The notes under the pieces: model-generated
The model's input: the letters and a program-made list of their open reading frames with translations, nothing else
Database searches by the model: none
Told to the model about the DNA's origin: nothing
NCBI RefSeq assembly: GCF_034931005.1
Contig: NZ_JAYGIN010000004.1
Coordinates: 1 to 64,000 of the forward strand
DNA length: 64,000 nt
Reading direction: 5' to 3'
Origin: Arcicella sp034931005
Lineage (GTDB): Bacteria; Bacteroidota; Bacteroidia; Cytophagales; Spirosomataceae
Translations under genes and position numbers: made by a program
In this document: one piece after another, positions 8,145 to 17,036 of the stretch
Numbering within the stretch: the first letter of the stretch is position 1
How the letters are laid out: the number at the start of each line of letters is the position of its first letter

Positions 8145-8954
8145 ATGACAACAGAAAATAAACCAGAAGGATACAAAAAACCAGAAGGGTATAAAAAGCC
8201 ATTTAATAATTATTTTAGCCAACCCAAACCAGACAATAAGGATATTGTATTTGGTGTTCAGTCGGTTTTGGAAACCCTTCGTGCTGGAAAAGAAATAGAT
8301 AAAATACTCGTACAGAGAGAATTAGGTAGTCTTGAAGTATTAGAATTTGCTCGAATGAGAGGAATTCCTGTACAGAAAGTTCCTTCTGAGAAATTAGACA
8401 GAATTACCCGCAAAAATCACCAAGGCGTAATCGCTTTCGTTTCAGCAATTAATTATGCCAAACTTGAAAACGTTATTGCTGATGTTTATGAGAAAGGTGA
8501 AGTCCCTCTCCTACTCGTTCTCGACCGCATTACAGACGTGCGTAATTTTGGGGCAATCGCTCGTACTGCTGAATGTACTGGTGTTCATGCCATTGTTATT
8601 CCAAGCAAAGGAGGAGCTCAAATTAATGCAGATGCCATGAAAACATCATCGGGAGCATTAAACTTTTTACCAGTTTGTCGTGAAGACAATTTATTTTTGA
8701 CGGTAAAATATCTTCAAAACTCAGGTATTCAAGTAGTTGCTTGTTCGGAGAAATTATCTAAAAATATTTATGACATTGATTTCACCGTTCCAACTGCCAT
8801 CATTATGGGATCAGAGGAAGACGGTATTTCGGAAGAATTATTACGTTCAGTTGATGAATTAGCCACTATTCCAATGGCAGGGCGTGTTGGTTCACTTAAC
8901 GTTTCGGTAGCGACAGGCGTAATTCTTTACGAAGTAGTAAGAAAAAGACTTTAG
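8145..8954 (+). CDS. rlmB: 23S rRNA (guanosine-2'-O-)-methyltransferase RlmB, TrmH/SpoU family
   Basis: I choose the ATG at 8145 (269 residues); a GTG 11 codons upstream is possible. A short N-terminal tail carries a duplicated KPEGYK. Next comes the SpoU_sub_bind domain (VFGVQSVLETLRAGKEIDKI) and then the knotted SpoU methyltransferase domain with NFGAIARTAE (motif 1), IIMGSEEDGIS (motif 2) and SLNVSVATGVILYE (motif 3), which form the SAM-binding trefoil knot. This architecture is that of RlmB, which 2'-O-methylates a guanosine in the peptidyl-transferase P loop of 23S rRNA. It stands alone and is followed by a strong terminator. Confidence 0.88.
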   Translation: MTTENKPEGYKKPEGYKKPFNNYFSQPKPDNKDIVFGVQSVLETLRAGKEIDKILVQRELGSLEVLEFARMRGIPVQKVPSEKLDRITRKNHQGVIAFVSAINYAKLENVIADVYEKGEVPLLLVLDRITDVRNFGAIARTAECTGVHAIVIPSKGGAQINADAMKTSSGALNFLPVCREDNLFLTVKYLQNSGIQVVACSEKLSKNIYDIDFTVPTAIIMGSEEDGISEELLRSVDELATIPMAGRVGSLNVSVATGVILYEVVRKRL

Positions 8955-8987
8955 TTCTCAGGGTTTAGTACTCCGATTCAAAATTTT

Positions 8988-9026
8988 AAAACTCCAATCA
9001 GCATTTCTCTGATTGGAGTTTTTTTT
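8988..9026 (+). terminator. Terminator of rlmB
   Basis: AACTCCAATCAG (8990-9001) pairs with CTGATTGGAGTT (9009-9020), followed by a T-run of eight. Confidence 0.9.
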
Positions 9027-9142
9027 GCGTTTTATCCGTGTAATCAATATTGACAACCGTTCACTAATTCATCACTTGTCATGGATTTTATTTCCATAAA
9101 CTTCCTATATATTTGATACATCAAATCATTCTTAAAATAACT

Positions 9143-9820
9143 ATGAAAAAACTACTTACTGTATTCACCATTATTTCTGTATTTGCCAGTACAGTTTATT
9201 CTCAGACTTGTGGTTATTTATTGTTAACCAATAATGCTGAAGTAGAAATGTCGATGTTTGACAAAAAGGGAAATCCCTCAGGAAAGGCTGTCTATAAAGT
9301 AATTTCAAGTAATGGAACAGAAGCTAAAGTGCTATCAAAGGTCTTTAACGAAAAAGGAAAAGAATTGAGTGGCGGAGAAGGTACTTATAAATGTGACGGC
9401 AAGAACTTTTCTGTAGATATGAAAGCACTTCTTCCAGGAGAACAAGCCAAATCCATGAACATGAAGGATATGGAAGTAAAAAGCAATAATGCTTCTATTT
9501 ATTATCCTACCAATGTAAGTGTGGGTGCAAGCCTGCCCGACAATGAATTTACTGCCGAAACTTATGCAGGTGGCATGAAAATAATGAGCATGACTTTGAG
9601 AGTTACTGACCGTAAAGTAGAAGGAAAAGAAAGTATCACCACAACAGCGGGGACTTTTGAATGTTATAAAATCACGAGTAACCAAAATATAAAAGCCATT
9701 TTCAACATGAGTATTCAAGTGACAGAATGGTTTTCTCCTAATATTGGAGTAATTAAAACAGAATCATATCGTAAAGGCGATTTATTTTCTTCAACCTTAA
9801 TTACTAAAATCTCGAAATGA
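9143..9820 (+). CDS. Secreted DUF3108/TapB-like protein
   Basis: The ATG at 9143 (225 residues) begins the signal peptide MKKLLTVFTIISVFASTVYSQ; an in-frame start ten codons upstream would bury it. The mature part is a beta-rich domain with the DUF3108-like signature VEGKESITTTAGTFECYKI and then TEWFSPNIGVIKTESY, typical of the periplasmic proteins in Bacteroidota annotated as TapB/DUF3108. There is one Cys near the mature N-terminus (QTCGY). Function is unknown; such proteins bind hydrophobic ligands or help envelope assembly, but that is a guess. A terminator follows at 9858. Confidence 0.7.
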   Translation: MKKLLTVFTIISVFASTVYSQTCGYLLLTNNAEVEMSMFDKKGNPSGKAVYKVISSNGTEAKVLSKVFNEKGKELSGGEGTYKCDGKNFSVDMKALLPGEQAKSMNMKDMEVKSNNASIYYPTNVSVGASLPDNEFTAETYAGGMKIMSMTLRVTDRKVEGKESITTTAGTFECYKITSNQNIKAIFNMSIQVTEWFSPNIGVIKTESYRKGDLFSSTLITKISK

Positions 9821-9857
9821 TGATAAAAATTGTTACCATAAATTAATATTCCCGAAA

Positions 9858-9888
9858 GCCTGATACTCATAGACTCAGGCTTTTTTTT
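9858..9888 (+). terminator. Terminator of the DUF3108-like gene
   Basis: GCCTGA (9858-9863) pairs with TCAGGC (9875-9880), followed by eight T. Confidence 0.75.
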
Positions 9889-9901
9889 GACCTCTAAACA
9901 T

Positions 9902-9968
9902 AAAAAAAAAGCATCGCTATAAGCAATGCCTTTTCCTGTCTTACCTCTAAACCTATTTAACTATGAAA
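9902..9968 (-). ncRNA. Predicted small RNA, copy 1 of a repeated family
   Basis: On the minus strand a conserved core starting TTTTCATAGTTAAATAGGTT and continuing TAGAGGTAAGAC is followed by a hairpin (GCATTGC/GCGATGC, with one U-G pair) and nine T, i.e. an intrinsic terminator. The RNA would be about 67 nt. The U-G pair forms only in the minus-strand transcript, which sets the strand. The core matches copies 2-4 nearly base for base, while the terminator stem sequence differs, as expected of a conserved functional RNA. No coding potential. Upstream (right) sequence resembles that of copy 2. Confidence 0.5.
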
Positions 9969-10036
9969 AATTTCTAAATCAAAAACTAATCCAATACTCC
10001 ATCATCCAATACCTCTTACCTTGATTGATTAGCTTG

Positions 10037-10105
10037 AAAAAAGTGGCGTTTCCAAGGGAAACGCCCTTTCCCGTCTTACCTCTAAACCTATTTAACTATG
10101 AAAAA
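10037..10105 (-). ncRNA. Predicted small RNA, copy 2
   Basis: Same core as copy 1 (TTTTCATAG...TAGAGGTAAGACGGGAAA) ending in a perfect 9-bp hairpin GGCGTTTCC-CTT-GGAAACGCC (10045-10065) plus ACTTTTTT on the minus strand. About 69 nt. It lies 135 bp from copy 1 and 145 bp from copy 3 (core to core). The intervening DNA is also similar between copies, so whole units of roughly 140 bp were duplicated. Confidence 0.5.
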
Positions 10106-10180
10106 TAACTGCACTAATCTTCTTAATAACTAATCAAATACTCCATCTATCAAAACCTCGACCTTGAAATGATTAGTTTG

Positions 10181-10249
10181 AAAAAAAGTGGCGTTTCCAA
10201 GGGAAACGCCCTTTCCCGTCTTACCTCTAAACCTATTTAACTATGAAAA
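10181..10249 (-). ncRNA. Predicted small RNA, copy 3
   Basis: Same core and same GGCGTTTCC/GGAAACGCC terminator hairpin as copy 2 (10190-10210), followed by seven T in the minus-strand reading. Its 5' end abuts the 64-bp tandem array, which is built of the same core, so a transcript entering from the array would pass through up to four extra core copies before stopping here. Confidence 0.5.
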
Positions 10250-10496
10250 TCTTTATGTCTTTTCCCGTATTACCTCTAAAGCTATCGGGCGACGCTTCGC
10301 TTAACTATGAAAATCTTTATGTCTTTTCCCGTATTACCTCTAAAACTATCGGGCGACGCTTCGCTTAACTATGAAAATCTTTATGTCTTTTCCCGTATTA
10401 CCTCTAAAACTATCGGGCGACGCTTCGCTTAACTATGAAAATCTTTATGTCTTTTCCCGTATTACCTCTAAAACTATCGGGCGACGCTTCGCTTAA
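10212..10496. repeat. Tandem array of 64-bp units derived from the small-RNA core
   Basis: Units start at 10261, 10325, 10389 and 10453 with an exact 64-bp period; the last ends at 10496. The segment 10212-10260 is a 49-bp version. The 15-bp difference is an insertion, CGGGCGACGCTTCGC, between CTAT and TTAA of the core. The units are essentially identical (one G/A difference in the first), so expansion is recent. None of the four inserted units has a terminator hairpin. There are no spacers, so this is not a CRISPR array. Confidence 0.9.
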
Positions 10497-11054
10497 AATC
10501 ATTTTTTTTATACTTATTTCAATGCTTTTAAACCTTGAAATGTATCATCTTTATTGTATTATTTTGAATAAAAGTGGTTAGGTATTTAGTCAAAATAATC
10601 ACAAAATTAAACTTTCAAATCTTAATTTTTCTTGACAAAAATCAAGAAAAAACTTTCAAATTCACTTATTTAATTTATAATGTGATAACACTAATTAAAT
10701 AAAAAAAAGTTCAATTATTTAAGTGTTAATCTTTTATATACTTGTAACGTAATGTTAATTTAAAAGTCACACAATTTAGAAATTATTTTTAAAACTATTC
10801 TTAGTTTTGTCTAAGTGTTCTTACGACTTATTTAACGATGCAAAGTTCTGCAATATTTTTCATTCTTGCAAATTTTTCTTGCAAATGTCTGATTTTACTA
10901 AGTTATAAATACCTAAAAACCAAGACAAAACATATAGTTTAGCCCATTTATAGGTATTTATAACCAAATAATATTTTGAAAAAAATGGCAAACAATTACA
11001 AAAATTTTGTTTTACTTTTTTTTAAAATATTTTCAAAATATTAAAATAGTACAA
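10497..11054. other. Gene-free AT-rich stretch
   Basis: No credible gene is seen. Structures present: a 10-bp hairpin TTTTTCTTGA/TCAAGAAAAA (10626-10651), a direct repeat TTCTTGCAAAT (10864 and 10878), and a perfect 14-bp inverted repeat GTTATAAATACCTA (10902-10915) / TAGGTATTTATAAC (10951-10964). None can be assigned. The sequence could contain the promoter for the small-RNA array, which reads leftward. Confidence 0.5.
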
Positions 11055-11615
11055 TTACTGATTAAAAGCGTTCATGGTCTTATCTAAGCCTTGTAAACAG
11101 AAGCTTAAAATCATTTCTGAGGCACGGTCGAGATACTCAGGAAGTTGTTCAATTTGTTGCCCTTCAAAGTTCCCTAAGACATATTCCACTTGTCTTCCTT
11201 TACCAAAATCATCTCCTACTCCAAAACGCAATCTGGGATATTCTGGAGTGCCTAAAATTTCCTGAATATTTCTCAAACCATTATGTCCTCCATGCGAGCC
11301 TTTGGGCTTCATTCTAAGTTTTCCATAAGGCAAAGCAATATCATCGGTAATAATAAGGACGTTATCTTTCTCAATTTTCAGTTCTTTCATCCAATAATTA
11401 ACAGCCTTTCCACTCAAATTCATAAAGGTGGTAGGTTTTATTAGATGTATTTGTTTGCCTTTATGTTTTATTTCGGTATGATATGCGAGACGCTCCATCG
11501 AAAATTTCGTCTCAAAACTGCCACTTAGTCTATCAAGTACCATAAAACCAACATTGTGACGAGTGAGAAGATATTCTGGTCCGATATTTCCCAGACCTAC
11601 GATTAGATACTTCAT
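11055..11615 (-). CDS. pth: Peptidyl-tRNA hydrolase
   Basis: 186 residues, the usual length. It opens with MKYLIVGLGNIGPEY and TRHNVGF, which carries the catalytic His-containing RHNVG motif, and continues with KPTTFMNLSGKAV, DDIALPYGKLRMK and GSHGGHNGLRNI, all hallmark Pth motifs. The enzyme cleaves peptidyl-tRNAs released by stalled ribosomes, recycling tRNA. Cytosolic. It stands alone between the AT-rich tract and a divergent OmpA gene; in many genomes it follows rplY, which is not present here. Confidence 0.95.
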   Translation of the reverse strand: MKYLIVGLGNIGPEYLLTRHNVGFMVLDRLSGSFETKFSMERLAYHTEIKHKGKQIHLIKPTTFMNLSGKAVNYWMKELKIEKDNVLIITDDIALPYGKLRMKPKGSHGGHNGLRNIQEILGTPEYPRLRFGVGDDFGKGRQVEYVLGNFEGQQIEQLPEYLDRASEMILSFCLQGLDKTMNAFNQ

Positions 11616-11896
11616 GTGGATTCGATTTTAATTTATTGAAAATTTATTAATTCTAAATGTATGAGCAAAGTAAAGTAAGAATAAACCGATAAGGTTTGAC
11701 AAATAAAAATCTCATTATCAATTTATTACTCGTACTTATATGATTTAATTATTAAAATTATGAAAGCATTTTATCAATTATGAGAGTAACTAAATGATTT
11801 TCAGCACAATCCTTTAATTTACTATCAAAACAATTGCTTGATATTTTACGTGAATGAATCACTAAAAATGAGTAATTTTGTTTTTTTAATTAACCC

Positions 11897-14800
11897 ATGA
11901 GAAACCGTACCACTAACATAAATATTCTTGCTTCATCAATACTGATTCTGTGCTTGGGAATTCAAAATGTTTTTTCTCAAAATGAGAAAGCAATGCCCGC
12001 CCCCATTAATACCGCCAAATTTACAGAATACGCTCCATCGGTTAGTGCTGATGGAAGAACCATTATTTTTGAATCTGACCGTCAAGGAGACTGGAAACTT
12101 TTTGAATCAAGACGAAATGGCAAAGTTTGGTCTGTTCCAACTGCAATCCCCAAAATTACAACTACTTTTTTTGAAAAAGCACCTTTGGGAGGTCCCTGCC
12201 TTAGTTATGATGGCAATTTATTATTTTTTTCTGCCAATGGGAAAGATTCAGATGGTCACGAAGATATTTATTATTCTGTTAGAGAAAAGAATGGTTGGTC
12301 ATCACCCATGAATTTGGGAACGCCCGTCAATACTGTCGATTATGAAGGCTATCCATCATTATCTGCCGATGGAAAATATTTATACTTTGCCCGAGCCAAA
12401 TATATTTTTGGGGAGAAAAAAGATGCCCAACAAAGATGTTATAGAATAATGCGGGCTGAGCGTGGAGCAGATGGCAAATGGCAAACGGCGGTAGAATTAC
12501 CAAGTCCTGTCAATTTAATATGTGAAAAAGCTCCTCGAATTATGCCTGATGGCAAAACTTTAATGTTTTCGTCTATCAGAAAAGATGGACAAGGCAATTT
12601 TGATATTTATAAGTGTGAACTTCAAGAAAATGGCACTTGGACAGAAGCCGTAGCCTTAGAATTTTTAAATACTTCTGGTGCAGACCAATTTATTGCCGTT
12701 CCAGCCTGCGGAGATGTTATGTATTATGTGCATGATGGCGATATTTATAATGCAGAAATTCCGATGAAAGCCGTTGCCACTATTCAAGGATATGTGACAG
12801 ATTCGAGTTCTAATAAAGCTTTGGTGGCTAAAATAATGGTTTCAGAATTTAGCAATCCTAATAAAATAATGGCAGAATTTACCTCAAATGGCTTAGATGG
12901 GCGTTATTCGGCAGTTTTAAGTCAAAATGGAAAATATGTCTTCGAAATCAGTGAATCAGGCTTTTACAGAAAGAAAATTGTCGTTGATTTGTCGGAACAA
13001 AATGACTGTGAAACCTTCGAGCAAGATGTTAGATTAATCCCTTTGGGTGGCAAGTCTCAAACGAATGATATATATAAATTGAGTTTTTTAGCCATTGACG
13101 CTCAAACTAATCTTTCTATTCCTGCCAGTTTTGAAGCCAAAGAAATCAATACTGGGCAGTCGATTGCTCTTCAATATAACCCACAAACTTTACAAAATCA
13201 AGGAACGTTTAGACTCAAAGAAGACTATTCAATTGAAGCTTCAATGAAAGGCTATAAAAGCTCAAGTCTTTCGTTGAGAGTAGATGACAGAGCAGAATTA
13301 CTGCCTGTGAGTATCATCAAATTAGACCCAATTTCTACCAACTTTGTTGTACAAGCTTTTGATGGCAGTACCAATGATTTATTGAAAGACACTAAAGTTA
13401 CCATTACCGAAATTGCGACCAATCAAACAGCCATAGTAAAAGCAAATCCTGAAACAGGTGAATGTGGCACAAATTTATTGACAGGAAAGCAATATAAAAT
13501 TGTGGTATCGTCGGAGTTTTGTGAAGAAAATGAGCAAACAATAACCAAAACGGACCAAACAAATCGGATTTCTGTTAAGTTAATTCCAAAGAAAATTTCA
13601 ACGGTCAATTTTACGGCTTTAAATGGAGAAACTGGAGAGCCAATCAGTGGTGACTTTACGGTAACTTCCGAAAAAACTGGAAAGATATTTAAAGCAAGTA
13701 ATGTAAAACCTAAAGAAACTTTTAGCGTAAAATTAGCCCAAAATGACAACTTAAAATTGGAGGTTGTTTCAGATGGTTTTGCAACGGCACGTAAACTTAT
13801 AGAAATCAGCGACTTAGTTTTGGGAGACCGCCGTGACTATGAAGTAAAATTAGTTGTTGACCGTTATCCACTAACCATCAAAGTAATTGATGCTGAAACT
13901 CAAAAAGCCATTAAAGAAGCAACTGTAAAAATTGCTGACTTGAAAACTTCTGAAATAAAACAAGCTACCAAAAATAAGACGAATGATTTTTCAGCAAATC
14001 TAAAGCGTTCGGGTTTCTATGAAATCATTATTAAAGCTGAAGATTATGTGGAAGTAAAAGAAAAAATTGATAAAATGCCAGATGGCGGAGCAATCAATTT
14101 TATGCTTTTGAAAAAAAGACGTTTGCCTGTCAATTTTGTGGTAGTAGATGGCACAACGAACAAACCAGTAAAGGCAACACTTAATGTAAAGTTAGAAAAG
14201 GAACAAAAATCTTTCTCTTTCAAAGATGAATCTGAAAGTATTGTGAAAGTGGCTGAACGTGAAATATTTACTGTTGAGACTTCTGCTGAAGGTTATAAAC
14301 CAAAGCAAAGCACCTTCAACATGGCTGATTTTAGTTTAGATAAAAAATATTCATTTGATATTCGTTTGGAAAAAGCAATGTTTGTTTTAGACATTAAACC
14401 AATCAATAAAGCCAATAGTGAAATGGTAAAAGTGGGAAATTTTACCATCACGGATTTAACCACGAAAAACAATAAAGTTGACATCGTAAAATTACCAAGT
14501 GGCAATGCAACGGTAAGTTTAATTCCTGAAAACAAATATCGTTTAGAGATTATCGCTGAAGGATTTGAAAAATATGAACAGGAATTATCAAAAATCACTC
14601 AAAATGAATTGATTTGTCAATTGAGTCCAAAACCACAAGAATCAGCCTTAGTATTTTCAGCAATTGATTCTACCAGTGGGCGTATTTTAGAAGCAACATT
14701 TAAAGCGACTCCTTCAAAAAGTTCTATTTTAGTACAAGGCAAAACAACCGAAAACAACCCAGAATACAAGTTGCCATTAGTAGAAGAGGATGAATTTCGT

Positions 14801-16123
14801 TTAGAAACTTTTGTGAAAGGTTATTATTTAAAAACAGAAAAAGTTAAATATAATACTTTAGGGAAACCACAAAAACACGTGGTAACAATGTCTCGAAACT
14901 TTTCAGTTTTAAGTTTAAAAGCTTACGATGCCAATACAAATCAGCCTATTAGAGAAGTATTTTATAGCTTAATTGATGCTATGAATAATAAACCAGTAGC
15001 TGCGATGATTACCTTACCAAACGGTGAGTGTAGTGCAGACCTTAAACCTGGAAGAGAATATTTAATTAAGGCAAAATTGGCAGGTTATGACGATTATGAA
15101 AGTCGTTTTACTGCAAGTATTGATGATGTAAATAAGGCAATTAAAATGCGTACTCTAAGAAAATACAACCTCTTTTTGTTTGCTATTGATGCTTTGAAAA
15201 AGACCAAAGTTTCTGCCAATTTTACGCTCCATGACCCAAGTGGGGAAGTTATCGCTACTGGAAAAACGGATGCCCTACGTGAACAAATAGCAGTAATTTT
15301 AACGGAAAAAACAAATTATACCATCGAAATCATGGCTACTGGTTATAAGCCCTATGAGGGCAAAATCATGCCAGATAGTACCATGAAAGGTGAAAAAGCT
15401 CAAATTGCTACTTGGTTAACCAAAGATGAAAGTAAATTTACTTTTCGTGTTTTAGATTCTCAAACACTTAAAGTTATTGAAAAATGTGCTGTTAAATTGA
15501 CTGATGTTAAATCAAATCAGGAGTTAATTTTAACCAAGAAAGGAGATGAATATTCGGCTGAATTAAGCCCTGTGGCAAGTTATATTTTAGAGATTGAGGC
15601 TTCGGGATTCACAAAAGCTATTAACCGAATTGACCCCAATTCTGACCGCAAAAAGGACATCCAGCTTATTCGTACTAAAGAGCCTGTCGTGGCAAAACAA
15701 CCTTCATTATCTGCCTCAACAGTGAATCCTAAAGAGAAATTACCTACTTCAAACACAAAAAGTTTTGATAAAATTGAAACAGGAAAAGCAATTACACTAA
15801 ACAATGTGTACTTTGAACAAAGTAGTTTTATCATGAAAAAAGAGTCATATCCTGAATTAGATAAAGTTGTTGCCATTCTTAGAAGTAATCCTAAAACAAG
15901 AATTGAAATTGGTGGTCATACCGATAATGTTGGCGACCAGCGGTTAAATTTAGCCTTGTCTGAGAATAGAGCAAAAGTGATTCTGAACTACATCGTCAGT
16001 AAAGGAATTGACGAAGAACGCCTGCTTTACAAAGGTTATGGAGGGACAAAACCTGTTGCACCAAACGATACCGAAGATAATAAAAAGAAAAATCGTAGAG
16101 TGGAAATTGTTGGAATTCAGTAA
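11897..16123 (+). CDS. Giant OmpA-family protein with PD40 repeats and eleven beta-sandwich repeats
   Basis: 1408 residues. A signal peptide (residues 1-27) is followed by WD40-like PD40 repeats at about 45-290 (APSVSADGRTIIF, GPCLSYDGNLLFF, YPSLSADGKYLYF, APRIMPDGKTLMF). From about 295 to 1265 I count eleven units of roughly 85-95 residues with the pattern 'hydrophobic strand, D-x-x-T-x-x-P/I ... Y-x-I-E-x-x-A-x-G-Y', like CNA-B or carboxypeptidase-regulatory folds. The C-terminus is an OmpA domain (VYFEQSSFIM..., GGHTDNVGDQRLNLALSENRA, NRRVEI) that should bind peptidoglycan. It probably tethers the cell wall to the outer membrane or a surface structure. A TAATTTTG -7-like element lies at 11873. 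The next gene starts 37 bp after its stop. Confidence 0.85.
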   Translation: MRNRTTNINILASSILILCLGIQNVFSQNEKAMPAPINTAKFTEYAPSVSADGRTIIFESDRQGDWKLFESRRNGKVWSVPTAIPKITTTFFEKAPLGGPCLSYDGNLLFFSANGKDSDGHEDIYYSVREKNGWSSPMNLGTPVNTVDYEGYPSLSADGKYLYFARAKYIFGEKKDAQQRCYRIMRAERGADGKWQTAVELPSPVNLICEKAPRIMPDGKTLMFSSIRKDGQGNFDIYKCELQENGTWTEAVALEFLNTSGADQFIAVPACGDVMYYVHDGDIYNAEIPMKAVATIQGYVTDSSSNKALVAKIMVSEFSNPNKIMAEFTSNGLDGRYSAVLSQNGKYVFEISESGFYRKKIVVDLSEQNDCETFEQDVRLIPLGGKSQTNDIYKLSFLAIDAQTNLSIPASFEAKEINTGQSIALQYNPQTLQNQGTFRLKEDYSIEASMKGYKSSSLSLRVDDRAELLPVSIIKLDPISTNFVVQAFDGSTNDLLKDTKVTITEIATNQTAIVKANPETGECGTNLLTGKQYKIVVSSEFCEENEQTITKTDQTNRISVKLIPKKISTVNFTALNGETGEPISGDFTVTSEKTGKIFKASNVKPKETFSVKLAQNDNLKLEVVSDGFATARKLIEISDLVLGDRRDYEVKLVVDRYPLTIKVIDAETQKAIKEATVKIADLKTSEIKQATKNKTNDFSANLKRSGFYEIIIKAEDYVEVKEKIDKMPDGGAINFMLLKKRRLPVNFVVVDGTTNKPVKATLNVKLEKEQKSFSFKDESESIVKVAEREIFTVETSAEGYKPKQSTFNMADFSLDKKYSFDIRLEKAMFVLDIKPINKANSEMVKVGNFTITDLTTKNNKVDIVKLPSGNATVSLIPENKYRLEIIAEGFEKYEQELSKITQNELICQLSPKPQESALVFSAIDSTSGRILEATFKATPSKSSILVQGKTTENNPEYKLPLVEEDEFRLETFVKGYYLKTEKVKYNTLGKPQKHVVTMSRNFSVLSLKAYDANTNQPIREVFYSLIDAMNNKPVAAMITLPNGECSADLKPGREYLIKAKLAGYDDYESRFTASIDDVNKAIKMRTLRKYNLFLFAIDALKKTKVSANFTLHDPSGEVIATGKTDALREQIAVILTEKTNYTIEIMATGYKPYEGKIMPDSTMKGEKAQIATWLTKDESKFTFRVLDSQTLKVIEKCAVKLTDVKSNQELILTKKGDEYSAELSPVASYILEIEASGFTKAINRIDPNSDRKKDIQLIRTKEPVVAKQPSLSASTVNPKEKLPTSNTKSFDKIETGKAITLNNVYFEQSSFIMKKESYPELDKVVAILRSNPKTRIEIGGHTDNVGDQRLNLALSENRAKVILNYIVSKGIDEERLLYKGYGGTKPVAPNDTEDNKKKNRRVEIVGIQ

Positions 16124-16160
16124 ATATCGTTGCATAACAAACAATCAAAATATATTTAAT

Positions 16161-16919
16161 ATGAAAAAGCAATTATTCCTTTTCCTCTTTTTAGTTATTA
16201 CCTGTTTTAGTATTCAGGCTCAATCAGATGCGAATAATCGTTTGTATGAACTACGAACGTATTATGCTTCAGAAGGAAAAATGCAAGACCTGATGAATCG
16301 TTTTCAACAACATACGTTGAAGTTTTTTTATACTTACAATATGCGTTTAGAAGGCTTTTGGTTGCCTTTGGGAGAAAATAAAGAGAACAAATTAGTATAT
16401 CTTCTATCCTACCCTTCACGTGAGGCAAGAGATAAATCATGGAAAGAGTTTATGAAAGATAAAGATTGGGTTGCTGTAATGAAAAACTCTGCAATCAACG
16501 GTGAAATTGTTGCCAAAGTAGAGAGCATTTTTCTAAAAACAACTGATTTCTCACCCAATGATATGAAATCTGTCGGTGATAGAGTTTTTGAATTAAGAAC
16601 TTATAAAACAAAACCAAATCTTTTACCCAACCTTTTAGAGCGTTTTAGAAACCATACCCTAAAAATCTTTGAAAAATTTGGTATGACTAATATCATTTAT
16701 TGGACTCCTACCGATAAAGAGCAAGGTTCAGAGGATTTATTGGTTTATTTCCTAACTCATAAGAGCAAAGAATCTGGTTTGGCATCGTTTAAAGCTTTTG
16801 GTGAGAGTCCAGAATGGCAAGCTGTTAAAAAGGCTTCAGAAGAGAAAGCTGGTACTGGATTAACGATTTCGGTAAAGTCTGAATATTTTGCTCCTGCCGA
16901 TTTCTCTCCGTTGAAATAG
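16161..16919 (+). CDS. NIPSNAP family protein, secreted
   Basis: The ATG at 16161 (252 residues) is chosen because a clear signal peptide follows (MKKQLFLFLFLVITCFSIQAQ); the upstream in-frame extension overlaps the OmpA gene. The mature part consists of two NIPSNAP dimeric ferredoxin-like domains, each starting with the family's YELRTYYASEGKM / FELRTYKTKPNLL motif and containing a Phe/His-rich helix (RFQQHTLKFF, RFRNHTLKIF). The two halves are internal duplicates. Function is unknown; related proteins in Bacteroidota are periplasmic. It may be cotranscribed with the OmpA gene. Confidence 0.85.
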   Translation: MKKQLFLFLFLVITCFSIQAQSDANNRLYELRTYYASEGKMQDLMNRFQQHTLKFFYTYNMRLEGFWLPLGENKENKLVYLLSYPSREARDKSWKEFMKDKDWVAVMKNSAINGEIVAKVESIFLKTTDFSPNDMKSVGDRVFELRTYKTKPNLLPNLLERFRNHTLKIFEKFGMTNIIYWTPTDKEQGSEDLLVYFLTHKSKESGLASFKAFGESPEWQAVKKASEEKAGTGLTISVKSEYFAPADFSPLK

Positions 16920-16946
16920 GTTTTAGGAAAGTGCTTTTCTAAAACC
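16918..16946 (+). terminator. Hairpin after the NIPSNAP gene
   Basis: AGGTTTTAG pairs with CTAAAACCT around a short loop and overlaps the stop codon. A T-run is missing, so termination may be weak. Confidence 0.4.
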
Positions 16947-17036
16947 TAAGTTCATTAAGCTTGTCTTTAAACATTATTTTATATAGAACGTTTACAAGTA
17001 ACTGTTCATTCAGATTACAAAAATATCAATAAAATT

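Noticed and set aside
9335..9718. 127-codon open frame on the minus strand
   Set aside because: Lies entirely inside the DUF3108-like gene, in antisense, with no family match.
9902..10249. Reading the repeats as 5' leaders with start codons on the plus strand
   Set aside because: No open frame follows the ATG in copies 1-3, and the T-runs and G-U pairs of the hairpins fit the opposite strand.
10244..10370. Small open frame beginning ATGAAAATC in the 64-bp array
   Set aside because: The 64-bp period shifts frame in each unit, so no protein repeat results; the terminators favour transcription of the other strand.
10261..10496. Possible CRISPR array
   Set aside because: The 64-bp units are directly contiguous with no variable spacers and no cas genes are present.
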